In this document: positions 1 through 7,506 of the stretch, in pieces
Layout of the letters: each line of letters opens with the position of its first letter
How positions within the stretch are numbered: position 1 is the stretch's first letter
Origin: an uncultured Acetatifactor sp.
Lineage (GTDB): Bacteria; Bacillota; Clostridia; Lachnospirales; Lachnospiraceae
Reading direction: 5' to 3'
DNA length: 12,818 bases
Assembly (NCBI GenBank): GCA_910578815.1
Contig: CAJTSE010000022.1
Span: forward strand, 52,065 to 64,882
Program-made: the position numbers and the translations under genes
Notes under the pieces: generated by a model
What the model was told of the DNA's origin: nothing
The model's input: only the letters and a program-made list of their open reading frames with translations
Database searches by the model: none

Positions 1-133
1 CTCTTCCGAACTTTCCTCAGCCGCCATGGCCTGCTTTCCACTTTCCGCGGCTTCTGCAGCAGTTATGACTTGTTTTTTCTCTTCCGAACTTTCCTCAGCC
101 GCCATGGCCTGCTTTCCACTTTCCGCGGCTTCT
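1..133. repeat. 78-bp direct tandem repeat inside the partial gene
   Basis: Bases 1-55 recur exactly at 79-133, so the period is 78 bp (26 codons). The reading frame of the minus-strand gene is preserved. The copies are identical at the DNA level, including third codon positions, which suggests recent duplication or ongoing copy-number change. More copies may lie to the left of the window. Confidence 0.85.
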
Positions 134-366
134 TTGCCGGCTGTCCCTTTTTCTCCTGACTTTCCCGCCGCAGCTTTCGCCATACTTTTAGCAAAGACCC
201 CTTCGCCGCTCTTTTCGGCCTCCTTCTTAACCTCTTTGCTCCTGCCGGCCTCGCCTTCTTCCGTTCCCCCGGTCTTTCCGCCCATCCGCCTTTCCGTTCT
301 GCCGCCTCCGCCGAAGGTTCTATAGCCCCCCATTCCATTTCCATAACTTATTTCAACCGTACTCAT
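1..366 (-). CDS. Repeat-containing Ala/Glu/Lys/Gly-rich protein, C-terminus beyond window
   Basis: The reading frame is open from an ATG at 366 to the left edge (122 codons, no stop). A strong ribosome binding site, TAAGGAGAG, lies 5-13 bases before the ATG, which makes this start convincing. The protein begins MSTVEISYGNGMGGYRTFGG, is Gly/Arg-rich for about 35 residues, and then becomes a charged Ala/Glu/Lys/Ser-rich region with no visible hydrophobic segment or signal peptide. A 26-residue unit containing AAESGKQAMAAEESSEE occurs twice at the visible end and may continue outside. The composition suggests a soluble, largely disordered or helical protein. I do not recognise the family. It is transcribed away from glgC, so it is not part of the glycogen operon. 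Opposite-strand frames here are shadows. Confidence 0.7.
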   Translation of the reverse strand, partial: MSTVEISYGNGMGGYRTFGGGGRTERRMGGKTGGTEEGEAGRSKEVKKEAEKSGEGVFAKSMAKAAAGKSGEKGTAGKEAAESGKQAMAAEESSEEKKQVITAAEAAESGKQAMAAEESSEE

Positions 367-432
367 ACCCTCTCTCCTTACACGCCGCAGTTGTGCAAAA
401 TGTCTGACTGTCCGTTAACGCTTCTGTTATAC

Positions 433-459
433 TTATCGACATAAACTCGAAATATCTTT
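433..459 (-). promoter_or_regulatory. Possible sigma-28/SigD-type promoter for the partial gene
   Basis: On the minus strand GTCGATAA (440 to 433) matches the SigD -10 consensus GCCGATAA at 7 of 8 positions. AAAG lies 15 bases upstream (459 to 456), where TAAA would be expected. No good sigma-A pair was found. The -35 match is imperfect, so this is only a candidate. Confidence 0.25.
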
Positions 460-507
460 CCTCCCTGACGTAAACAGGCATTTTATTGACATGAAACGGT
501 TAATGTA

Positions 508-554
508 ACTTTTTACCAGCAGACGCATTAAATTTTTGGTACTTTTTTACCAAC
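508..554. promoter_or_regulatory. Repeat pair and small inverted repeat upstream of glgC
   Basis: ACTTTTTACCA (508-518) recurs as ACTTTTTTACCA (541-552). The second copy also forms the inverted repeat TTGGTA (536-541) / TACCAA (548-553) with a 6-base loop. It sits about 40 bases upstream of the likely glgC -10 box, so it could be an operator. No regulator can be assigned from sequence. Confidence 0.25.
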
Positions 555-571
555 TAAATTTCATAAATTAC

Positions 572-600
572 TACCTTTTTTGAAAATAAAATTATATAAT
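572..600 (+). promoter_or_regulatory. Likely glgC -10 region
   Basis: A perfect TATAAT lies at 595-600, 33 bases before the glgC ATG. The corresponding -35 (572-577, TACCTT) is poor, so activation by a regulator is possible. The ribosome binding site AGGAGGT is at 621-627. Confidence 0.4.
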
Positions 601-633
601 CTAAGGTAAGGTAATAAAACAGGAGGTAGAACT

Positions 634-1842
634 ATGGCAAAAGAAATGATTGCAATGCTTCTCGCCGGGGGACAAGGCTCCCGCCTGTACGCATTGACCG
701 AAAAGCTGGCAAAGCCGGCTGTCCCCTTTGGCGGGAAATATCGGATCATCGATTTTCCGCTGTCCAACTGTGTCAATTCAGGAATTGATACCGTTGGTAT
801 TCTGACTCAGTACCAGCCGCTGGTGCTAAACGAGTATATCGGGAACGGACAACCCTGGGATCTGGACCGTCTCTATGGAGGAGTGCATGTACTGCCGCCC
901 TATCAGAAGGCCAGCGGTTCAGACTGGTACAAGGGAACCGCCAACGCAATTTATCAAAATATTTCCTTCATTGAGCGGTATGATCCCCAGTATGTCATCA
1001 TTCTGTCCGGAGACCAGATCTGCAAGCAGGACTACAATGACTTTCTGCAATTCCACAAGGAAAAAGGCGCGGAATTCAGCGTGGCCGTCATGGAAGTTCC
1101 CTGGGAAGAGGCTTCCCGTTTCGGGCTGATGGTGGCGGACGACAATGACCGGATCACCGAATTCCAGGAAAAACCCAAGGAGCCCAAGTCCAACCTGGCT
1201 TCCATGGGTATCTACATCTTTAACTGGGATATTCTGAAAAAATATCTGGAGGAAGACGAGGCGGATACTGCTTCCGACAACGATTTCGGCAAAAATATCA
1301 TTCCCAACCTTCTCAGGGATAACCGAAAAATGTATGCCTACCATTTCAACGGCTACTGGAAGGATGTGGGTACCATCTCTTCCCTGTGGGAAGCCAATAT
1401 GGAAGTACTGGATCCGGAACACAGCGGCATCAACCTGTTTGACGAGGGCTGGAAGATCTACAGCCGCAACAGCGGCATGACCGGACACAAGATCAATGCC
1501 GGTGCTATTGTTGAAAACTCCATGATAACTGACGGCTGCCGGATCAAGGGCACGGTAAAGCACTCCGTATTGTTTGCAGGCGTGAAGGTAGAAAAAGGCG
1601 CTGTCGTGGAAGATGCAGTAGTGATGGGAGGCACCGTAATCAAGGCAGGCGCAGTGGTAAAACACTGTATTATAGCAGAAAACGTAACGGTCGGTGAGGG
1701 AGCCGTCGTAGGAGCAATGCCCACTGAGACAGAAAGCGGCGTTGCCACAATCGGCCCCGGCATTACCATCGGTGATAATGCGACGGTAGGTCCCAAGGCT
1801 ATGATCAGAAACAATGTGGAAGGCGGTGAAGTACAATGTTAA
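634..1842 (+). CDS. glgC: Glucose-1-phosphate adenylyltransferase (ADP-glucose pyrophosphorylase), catalytic subunit
   Basis: The enzyme makes ADP-glucose and pyrophosphate from ATP and glucose-1-phosphate, the committed cytosolic step of bacterial glycogen synthesis. The N-terminal nucleotidyltransferase domain shows the pyrophosphorylase signature LLAGGQGSRL (residues about 9-18), followed by KPAVPFGGKYRIIDFPLSN. It also has GTANAIYQN, the metal-binding region LSGDQ, and the sugar-phosphate region FNGYWKDVGT. From about residue 290 hexapeptide-type repeats (IVENSMI, VEDAVVMGG) indicate the C-terminal left-handed beta-helix. At 402 residues it has family length. The start at 634 is fixed by AGGAGGT six bases upstream. 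Its last codons overlap glgD by 7 nt, so the two are translationally coupled and probably form a hetero-oligomer, as known for Firmicutes GlgC/GlgD. No glgA, glgB or glgP is in the window. Confidence 0.96.
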   Translation: MAKEMIAMLLAGGQGSRLYALTEKLAKPAVPFGGKYRIIDFPLSNCVNSGIDTVGILTQYQPLVLNEYIGNGQPWDLDRLYGGVHVLPPYQKASGSDWYKGTANAIYQNISFIERYDPQYVIILSGDQICKQDYNDFLQFHKEKGAEFSVAVMEVPWEEASRFGLMVADDNDRITEFQEKPKEPKSNLASMGIYIFNWDILKKYLEEDEADTASDNDFGKNIIPNLLRDNRKMYAYHFNGYWKDVGTISSLWEANMEVLDPEHSGINLFDEGWKIYSRNSGMTGHKINAGAIVENSMITDGCRIKGTVKHSVLFAGVKVEKGAVVEDAVVMGGTVIKAGAVVKHCIIAENVTVGEGAVVGAMPTETESGVATIGPGITIGDNATVGPKAMIRNNVEGGEVQC

Positions 1843-2978
1843 ACACAAATATGAATGCGCTGGGCATTATTTTCCCCAACAGCTATGACGCGCTGGTTCC
1901 TGATCTGGTAAACGTGCGCATGATGGCGTCCATCCCTTTTGCCAGCCGTTATCGCCTGATTGATTTCATTTTGTCCAGCATGTCTCATTGCGATATAGAC
2001 AATATCTGCGTGATGGCAAATAATAACTACCACTCCCTTATGGATCACTTGGGGTCCGGACGTGAATGGGATCTGGTCCGCAAGAACGGAGGCTTAAATA
2101 TTTTCCCGCCTTTTTCCGAAAAAGGGAACAAACCTTACAGCGGCCGGGTGGATGCTCTGGCAAGCCTTCTGGGCTTCTTAAGAAACCAAAAGGAAAAATA
2201 TGTTGTTATCACGGATACCAATATCGTAATGAATTTTGACTTCAATGCCATGATCCAAGAACATATAGAAAGCGGTGCAGACGTAACAGTGGCCTATAAT
2301 GAACAGGAACTTCCGGAAAGCCTTGTTCAGTCAAAGTCCAATGACAAAGGTTTCTATTACACTTTTCGCATTGAGGACGGACGGATTACCCAGATCTATG
2401 TTAATCCCAAGGAAGCCGGTGTACAGAATTTCAGCATGAATGTCTATCTGATTGACCGTGAGCTTTTAATTGACCTGATCAATACAGCTTTCGTACACGG
2501 ACAGGCTTATTTTGAGCGGGACGTGCTGCTGCCCAACTTAAACAAGCTGAATGTGCACGCTTACAAATACGAGGGCTATGTGGCTCGCATCAGCAGCCTG
2601 AAGAGCTACTTCGACGAAAATATGAAGCTGCTGGATGATTATAACCTGGATGCCCTGTTTTCAGGCTTCCCGATCTACACAAAGATCAGGGACGACAATC
2701 CCACTAAATATATCGAGGGCGCAAAAGTGCAGAACGTCATGGCTGCCGACGGCTGCCTGATAGAAGGTGAAGTGGAGAACAGTATCCTGTTCCGCGGCGT
2801 AAAAATCGCCAAGGGTGCAAAGGTGAAAAACTGTATCCTGATGCAGGGAACTACGGTGGAGGCAGGCGCAGATATTGAATACCTGATTGCGGATAAAAAT
2901 GTCATGGTTACAGCCGGTAAAGAAATGAAGGGAGCTGACAGCTTCCCGATTTATATCGGAAAGTCCAAGAAAATTTAA
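1836..2978 (+). CDS. glgD: GlgD, non-catalytic/regulatory ADP-glucose pyrophosphorylase subunit
   Basis: This 380-residue paralogue of GlgC starts inside the last codons of glgC (ATGTTAA overlap) with a weak purine-rich site before it. It keeps the overall fold: SRYRLIDFILSSMSH near residue 35, HLGSGREWDL, FPPF, and hexapeptide repeats in the C-terminal 100 residues (ENSILFRGVKI, KNCILMQGTTV). The catalytic N-terminal loop GGxGxRL is replaced by FPNSYDALVPDL, and the LSGD metal motif by ITDTNIV. This is typical of GlgD proteins, which in studied Firmicutes have little activity alone but raise GlgC activity and alter its allostery. The assignment rests on this divergence plus operon position. 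A strong hairpin terminator follows at 3015-3058. Confidence 0.94.
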   Translation: MLNTNMNALGIIFPNSYDALVPDLVNVRMMASIPFASRYRLIDFILSSMSHCDIDNICVMANNNYHSLMDHLGSGREWDLVRKNGGLNIFPPFSEKGNKPYSGRVDALASLLGFLRNQKEKYVVITDTNIVMNFDFNAMIQEHIESGADVTVAYNEQELPESLVQSKSNDKGFYYTFRIEDGRITQIYVNPKEAGVQNFSMNVYLIDRELLIDLINTAFVHGQAYFERDVLLPNLNKLNVHAYKYEGYVARISSLKSYFDENMKLLDDYNLDALFSGFPIYTKIRDDNPTKYIEGAKVQNVMAADGCLIEGEVENSILFRGVKIAKGAKVKNCILMQGTTVEAGADIEYLIADKNVMVTAGKEMKGADSFPIYIGKSKKI

Positions 2979-3010
2979 CCCGGATAACTTCTTCCGACCA
3001 CGTATCTGAC

Positions 3011-3064
3011 AAAAAGGGCTGTCGGCTTTACGATGATAATTCGTGAAGCGGCAGCCCTAATTTT
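3011..3064. terminator. Two-way rho-independent terminator between glgD and lgt
   Basis: AGGGCTG (3015-3021) pairs with CAGCCCT (3052-3058), extended inward through a G/C-rich and then CGA/TCG stem with a short AT loop. The minus strand continues into five T (3015-3011), a good terminator for lgt. The plus strand continues into AATTTT, weaker but plausible for glgD. Confidence 0.75.
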
Positions 3065-3123
3065 ACGAAACCGTCTGCTTTTTATTAATTTTCATGATCT
3101 TCCGCATCTGCGTCTGATTATCT

Positions 3124-3993
3124 TTACGAAGCAGGCTTAAGCTTCTTTAAACGTATGCGGACCACAATGTCTGCAGCCACCGCAAAAACCACCATCACCA
3201 GCGCCAGCACCTGGGATACGGGGACTGTGGTTCCGGGAATAAAAAGAGTATCCGTCCTAATTCCCTCTATCAGGAAACGTCCTGCTCCATATCCTCCGAG
3301 ATATAAAAGGCACAGCTCTCCGTCAAACTTTTTATGCTTCCTGTACAAAAGCAGAAGCGCAAAGATCAATAAATTACAAACACTCTCATATAGGAAGGTA
3401 GGATGCACATTGATATAATTTGCTCCCTCCGGAATGTTCTCCGCAATCTTCTTAGTAATGTCGCCCGAATCCCGTACCGCTGCCACCGGAATCTGCATGG
3501 AAAACAAACCATTGTAATAATCTCCAAACACCTCTCTGTTCATGAAATTGCCCCAGCGCCCGATGGCCTGTCCCAAAATCAGCCCCGGCATGGCGGTATC
3601 TCCGATCAACAGGGGCTTGCGCTTCTTAATTCGGCACCAAATAAAAAGAGTAATAAAAGCCGCTATCACTCCGCCGTAGATCGCAAGGCCGCCGCTACGG
3701 AACTTAAAAATGCTGAGCAGATCATTCTTATAATCGTCCCAGGAAAATATAACGTAATAAATTCTTGCGCCAATAACGGAAAAAATCACGGCCCATATAG
3801 CAAAGTCCCAGTAATCATCAGGGTCCTGCCCCGTTTTCTTCGCCACCTGCACCGCCGTCAAAAGGCCGGCCAAAACTCCGATCCCGATAAACAGCCCGTA
3901 AAATGCGATCCGGAAACCAAAAATACTAAAGTATACTGGTACATCATGAAGATAAATCCCCAAATTAGGAAATGCAATATCACCAGCGTTCAT
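3124..3993 (-). CDS. lgt: Prolipoprotein diacylglyceryl transferase
   Basis: This integral membrane enzyme transfers diacylglycerol from phosphatidylglycerol to the lipobox cysteine of prolipoproteins, the first step of lipoprotein maturation. The 289 residues contain about seven hydrophobic segments. Family motifs are in order: RSGGLAIYGG (99-108), GQAIGRWGNFMNREVFG (141-157, with the conserved Arg and Asn of the Lgt signature), HPTFLYES (197-204), and GRFLIEGIRTD (239-249). The C-terminal tail is Lys/Arg-rich, as expected for a cytoplasmic end. The start at 3993 is supported by AAGGAG six bases upstream. It lies 117 bp downstream of ychF on the same strand with no clear terminator between, so cotranscription is possible. 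The gene is intact. Confidence 0.96.
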   Translation of the reverse strand: MNAGDIAFPNLGIYLHDVPVYFSIFGFRIAFYGLFIGIGVLAGLLTAVQVAKKTGQDPDDYWDFAIWAVIFSVIGARIYYVIFSWDDYKNDLLSIFKFRSGGLAIYGGVIAAFITLFIWCRIKKRKPLLIGDTAMPGLILGQAIGRWGNFMNREVFGDYYNGLFSMQIPVAAVRDSGDITKKIAENIPEGANYINVHPTFLYESVCNLLIFALLLLYRKHKKFDGELCLLYLGGYGAGRFLIEGIRTDTLFIPGTTVPVSQVLALVMVVFAVAADIVVRIRLKKLKPAS

Positions 3994-4110
3994 GAAAACT
4001 CCTTCCTCTTTCAGCTCAAATCCAGGTGAAAAACAGTCTTTGCACTCTTGTAAGATTTGCTTTGCAAACTAATGTATATCTGTTTCTCGGCTGCTTGATT
4101 TCCTTCTTCA

Positions 4111-5208
4111 CTAGACGTTGAACCTAAACAGAATGACATCACCATCCCTTACAACATAATCCTTCCCCTCGATACCCACTAATCCCTTTTCGCGGGCTGC
4201 CGCCAAGGACCCCTGCTCCAACAGATCCTTATAATTTACTACCTCTGCCTTAATAAAACCGCGCTCAAAATCAGAGTGAATCTTGCCTGCCGCCTGAGGG
4301 GCTTTCGTGCCAATCCTGATGGTCCACGCCCTGGTTTCATCCTCTCCAGCAGTCAAGAAACTCATCAGCCCCAGCAGAGAATAGCTGGCCTTCACCAGTT
4401 TCTCAAGGCCGGACTCCTTTAACCCCAAATCCTCCAGGAACATCGCTTTTTCATCTTCGTCCAGCTCTGAAATCTCCTGTTCTATCTGAGCGCAGATCAC
4501 AAATGCCTCACTGCTTTCAGCTTTGGCAAAACGCCTCACCTCTTCCACCATAGTGTTGGAAGCCCCGTCGTCTCCCAGGTCTTCTTCCGATACATTAGCG
4601 GCATAAATCACAGGTTTCCAGGTCAGGAAATTGTACTCCCGCATCAGAGCCTGCTCGTCCTCATCCGCAATTTCTATAGACTTTGCCGGCTTTCCGCTTT
4701 CAAGATGAGCCTTAATTCTTTCCAGAAAATCCTGCTCCTTGGCTGCCGTCTTGTCCATCCTTGCCGCTTTGATCACTTTTGCAAGCCTTCTCTCAAGCAC
4801 TTCAAGATCAGAAAAAATTAACTCCAGATTAATGGTTTCAATATCACGCAAGGGATTCACACTGCCGTCCACATGAACAACATTGTCATCCGCAAAGCAT
4901 CTCACCACATGTACAATGGCATCCACCTCTCTGATATTGCTCAGGAACTGATTCCCCAAGCCTTCTCCCTTGGAAGCACCCTTTACCAGTCCGGCAATGT
5001 CCACAAACTCAATCACCGCAGGCGTCACTTTTTTAGAATGATACATTTTTCCCAGCAGTTCCAGCCGTTCATCCGGCACTGTCACGATTCCTACATTGGG
5101 ATCAATGGTACAGAACGGATAATTTGCCGATTCCGCACCTGCCTTTGTCAACGAATTAAAAAGAGAGCTTTTCCCTACATTGGGAAGCCCTATGATTCCC
5201 AGTTTCAT
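4111..5208 (-). CDS. ychF: Redox-regulated ATPase YchF (Obg-family P-loop protein)
   Basis: This universal Obg-related P-loop NTPase prefers ATP, binds ribosomes and is linked to translation and stress responses. Seen here: P-loop GLPNVGKSS (residues 7-15), NYPFCTIDPN switch region, DIAGLVKGASKGEGLGN (G3 and following), and ANVSEEDL in place of the canonical NKxD, as expected for ATP-preferring YchF. A helical insert spans about 135-180, and a C-terminal TGS domain ends with VRDGDVILFRFNV. I chose the start at 5208 (365 aa, family length). An upstream in-frame ATG at 5247 would add 13 residues, but AGGAGG lies 9 bases before the 5208 ATG and MKLGIIGLPN is the conserved N-terminus. The gene is intact. 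Confidence 0.96.
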   Translation of the reverse strand: MKLGIIGLPNVGKSSLFNSLTKAGAESANYPFCTIDPNVGIVTVPDERLELLGKMYHSKKVTPAVIEFVDIAGLVKGASKGEGLGNQFLSNIREVDAIVHVVRCFADDNVVHVDGSVNPLRDIETINLELIFSDLEVLERRLAKVIKAARMDKTAAKEQDFLERIKAHLESGKPAKSIEIADEDEQALMREYNFLTWKPVIYAANVSEEDLGDDGASNTMVEEVRRFAKAESSEAFVICAQIEQEISELDEDEKAMFLEDLGLKESGLEKLVKASYSLLGLMSFLTAGEDETRAWTIRIGTKAPQAAGKIHSDFERGFIKAEVVNYKDLLEQGSLAAAREKGLVGIEGKDYVVRDGDVILFRFNV

Positions 5209-5699
5209 ATTTCTATATACCTCCTTGAATATGCCATAAATAGACAATGTGTACCCTTGACAGTAAGTTATATATTACCACATAAGGCTTTACATTTCCA
5301 CATAAATCTATATTTCTATTCACCATTTCTATTTGGTTTTTCATATTGTATCGTTCTTCATGTTCGTAATCCGCTAACAGACTTTCGGAGTCAGGAAAAT
5401 ATTAGGAACATAATTGAAAAAAATCAGGGCATAAAAATGCGCATAGACCGACGGCGGAGGGCGTGAGCGCTCCCCACATATAACTTTCGGAGACAATATG
5501 ACGCCCCCGTAAACTCCACCATCCAAGCAGAGACGCCCCAACTGCAACATTTCCCGAACAGTGTGAGCGGAAGGGATTTCATCTTCCTCCCTGCCGCCCA
5601 CGCCAAACTATTTTCATCATTTTATCCGGAGGGCTCAGAAGGGCAGAAACCAGCACAGGCCAAGGGCACAAACCATTCCAGCAGGCAAATATCTGTCAG
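5209..5699. other. Gene-poor stretch upstream of ychF with a possible dispersed repeat
   Basis: No convincing gene is seen. Short minus-strand frames around 5374-5606 lack ribosome binding sites. Bases 5260-5330 are AT-rich, contain two copies of CCACATAA and may carry the ychF promoter, but no good -35/-10 pair stands out. The more GC-rich block 5381-5600 has the direct repeat ACTTTCGGAG at 5381-5390 and 5483-5492 and a partial palindrome GGAGGGCGTGAGCGCTCC near 5456-5473. Its composition differs from the flanks, so it may be a repeated intergenic element or a degraded gene. Confidence 0.4.
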
Positions 5700-6665
5700 C
5701 TATGTACATCCATGCCCGGTATAACGGTTAAGCCACTCCGTTGACGCATCCATTGCAATGCGACAAGCATTCGTCTGGTCCAGGGCATTCAGCATTACAA
5801 AATCATGAATGGTGCCCTGTACCCGCAAGGCAGTTACTTCCACTCCGGCACATCGAAGCTTTTCGCCAAAGGCTTCTCCCTCGCTGCGCAAAACATCAGC
5901 CTGGCCGTTTATAATCATCGTCTGCGGAAAACCCTTCAGGCAATCTGTGCCCGCTCGAAGAGGGGATGCGGTTATCTGGTTTCGATCTTCCAGAGAAGAT
6001 GTATATTGCTGCCAAAACCATTTCATTCCTTCCCGGTACAAATAATAATCCACTGCATACTGACAATAACTCGGTGTTTCAAAGCAGGCATTGGTCACCG
6101 GGTAATATAGCAGCAGCTTCTGAATGCTCGGACCGCCTCGCATCTTTGACATCAGCACCATGGCAGCTGCCATGTTTCCGCCGACACTGTCCCCTGCAAC
6201 CGTAAGTGCAGTACAAGCCTTCACAGAAAAGCAATCATCAATAATTTCCTCCAGATGGGAAAGAATAAAATAGCATTATTAAATCACTTTAGGATATTTC
6301 ATCTCCGGCGATCGGCTGTATTCAGGAAATACCACCAGTGAATTAGTCCTTGCCGAAAGCTCTCTCACTAACTTTTCGTGTGTGTGAAAACTGCCAAATA
6401 CCCAGCCTGCACCGTGAATGTAGAATATCACATTTTTGATTTCTCCCTCTTCAGGCGCTGCAAAATATACCGGTATGCTGCCCCACACTCCTGTATCTAT
6501 ACAATCCCAAGTGATACCGGCAGGATATTTATATACCGGGGTATCCTGCGCTTCCTCCAACACCTTTCTGCCTTGCTCCGGCGACATCTGAAAAATCAGC
6601 GGCGGCACCGAGCTTTGATTGCAGACATCCTCAGCCGCTGGTTCCAATGGAACACATCGTTTCAT
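5700..6665 (-). pseudogene. HSL-type alpha/beta hydrolase (acetyl esterase/lipase-like) with two tandem in-frame stops
   Basis: The frame runs from ATG 6665 (AAGGAG nine bases upstream) to the stop at 5700, 321 codons, usual for the hormone-sensitive-lipase family of carboxylesterases. The oxyanion motif HGAGW (84-88) is present. So are the nucleophile elbow GDSVGGN (Ser about 160), Asp in NGQADVLRSEG (about 257) and His in GTIHDF (about 287), so all catalytic elements are intact. The only defect is TAA TAA at codons 129-130 (6281-6276), where relatives usually read Glu-Gln in a YPxAIEQCY-type segment. Reading continues in the same frame afterwards, so there is no frameshift. Each stop is one substitution from that ancestor. 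Reinitiation at GTG 6224 would make a useless C-terminal half. Most likely a recent pseudogene; suppression or sequencing error are alternatives. Confidence 0.85.
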
Positions 6666-6705
6666 ATACTTGTTCTTCTCCTTAATGCTTTAACAGATTC
6701 TCAAT

Positions 6706-6734
6706 ATAATATGCCTGAACTCTCACTTTGTAAA
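6706..6734 (-). promoter_or_regulatory. Sigma-A promoter of the hydrolase gene
   Basis: On the minus strand TTTACA (6734 to 6729), a 17-base spacer and TATTAT (6711 to 6706) form a good vegetative promoter about 40 bases before the hydrolase ATG at 6665. The promoter looks intact although the gene carries stops. Confidence 0.6.
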
Positions 6735-7042
6735 GTCCGCATCCGACCTATAGCAGCGGTTGTTTCCCGATGACCCCTATGAAGCCTTGACCTTAACCGC
6801 TGCCTCCATCGTTTTTCATACTTCAGCACATACGTATTTGCCTCGGTCAGGACATTTTTCGGCTTTCCCAACAGGAAAATTTTTTGAAAACCCTTCCATT
6901 ATATTTTTTCTGAACTGCTTTATACTGTAACTATACTGGTATAAACTCATCAGGCAACTGCAAAACAAAACACCCGCATATAACGGCTGATTAAATATTT
7001 CGCAGTTCCCTGACATAAAGCAAATCAGCCTGCAAATAGAAC
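6735..7042. other. Gene-less stretch, probably decayed coding DNA
   Basis: A 66-codon minus-strand frame at 7016-6816 has no ribosome binding site. A second minus-strand frame is open from about 6905 to 6703 without a good start, and its translation (KPKNVLTEANTYVLKYEKRW) reads like real protein sequence. It may be a remnant of an unknown gene. I see no RNA gene or convincing promoter. Confidence 0.3.
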
Positions 7043-7146
7043 ATGAATATAGGAGAACAGATCAAATGTTTACGTAACCAGAAAAAGTGACACAGGAAAC
7101 ACTGGCGGCAGAGATGGGTGTTACCGTTGATGCCGTAAGTAAGTGG
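7043..7146 (+). pseudogene. Fragment of an XRE-family HTH regulator, frameshifted
   Basis: Translation gives MNIGEQIKCLRNQKK and then, after one missing base near 7087-7090 (which creates TGA), TQETLAAEMGVTVDAVSKW. This is the N-terminal helix-turn-helix of the Cro/C1-XRE family, with helix 2 (TQETLAAEMG) and recognition helix 3 (VTVDAVSKW). The match stops abruptly at 7146, where a receiver-domain fragment begins in another frame. There is no clear ribosome binding site at the ATG. The original would have been a DNA-binding repressor; only about 35 codons remain. Confidence 0.7.
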
Positions 7147-7148
7147 GC

Positions 7149-7220
7149 CCCGATATTCTGCTCCTGGATATACATCTTGGAAAAGAAGACGGGCTTAAAC
7201 TGTTAAAAGAATTAAAAGAG
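7149..7220 (+). pseudogene. Fragment of a response-regulator receiver domain
   Basis: The 24 codons read PDILLLDIHLGKEDGLKLLKELKE. This matches the phosphoacceptor strand and following helix of CheY-like receivers (P-D-h-h-h-h-D-h-x-h-x-x-x-D-G-h). The second Asp in LLLD would be the phosphorylation site. The fragment is out of frame with the XRE piece upstream and ends exactly where the IS256-type end begins at 7220-7221. The rest of the regulator is absent. It is debris, not a functional gene. Confidence 0.6.
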
Positions 7221-7506
7221 GGACTATCCCAAAGTTTGTGTAAACCTCCAGACTGATGTAAGATAAAACTACACAGTCTGGAGGTATTATTATGGCAAGA
7301 AGAAAAGAAAGCCCACAGAAAGCAGCCATGCGGGAAATAATGCGGGAATATCTGAAGGAAAATGATGTCAGCGTCAAAGACGGCGCAGATTTCAATGCTG
7401 TCATGAGGGATATGATGTCCGTCCTTCTCAAAGGGGTGCTGGATGAAGAACTCGATCAGGAGCTCGGTTATTCCAAGTATGATTATCGGAACAAAGATAC
7501 TGAATA
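7220..7506 (+). mobile_element. Left end of a truncated IS256-family insertion sequence
   Basis: The likely terminal inverted repeat GGGACTATCCCAAAGTTTG starts at 7220, followed by a leader hairpin and the first about 70 codons of an IS256-type (mutator superfamily) transposase. Similarity to that family stops near 7506, and no matching right end (TTTACACAAACTTTGGG) is present in the following DNA, so the rest of the IS is deleted. The exact right break is uncertain: 7507-7555 is unassigned and the ABC ATPase remnant begins by 7556. Confidence 0.75.
7244..7285 (+). promoter_or_regulatory. Hairpin covering the transposase ribosome binding site
   Basis: ACCTCCAGACT (7244-7254) and AGTCTGGAGGT (7275-7285) are perfect 11-base inverted arms. 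The second arm contains the GGAGG site for the transposase ATG at 7292. A transcript entering from outside would fold and hide the site, a known way for IS elements to limit expression by read-through. Here that function is inference. Confidence 0.6.

Noticed and set aside
919..1848. Long (309-codon) minus-strand frame opposite glgC
   Set aside because: It is a shadow of glgC: no ribosome binding site, Cys/His/Tyr-rich nonsense composition, and the plus strand is a clear enzyme gene.
3403..4029. 208-codon plus-strand frame opposite lgt
   Set aside because: Antisense shadow of a well-supported membrane protein gene, with no domain and no start signal.
6816..7016. 66-codon minus-strand frame beside the hydrolase promoter
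   Set aside because: No ribosome binding site and no family signal; a competing frame in the same stretch looks at least as protein-like, so the DNA is treated as decayed.
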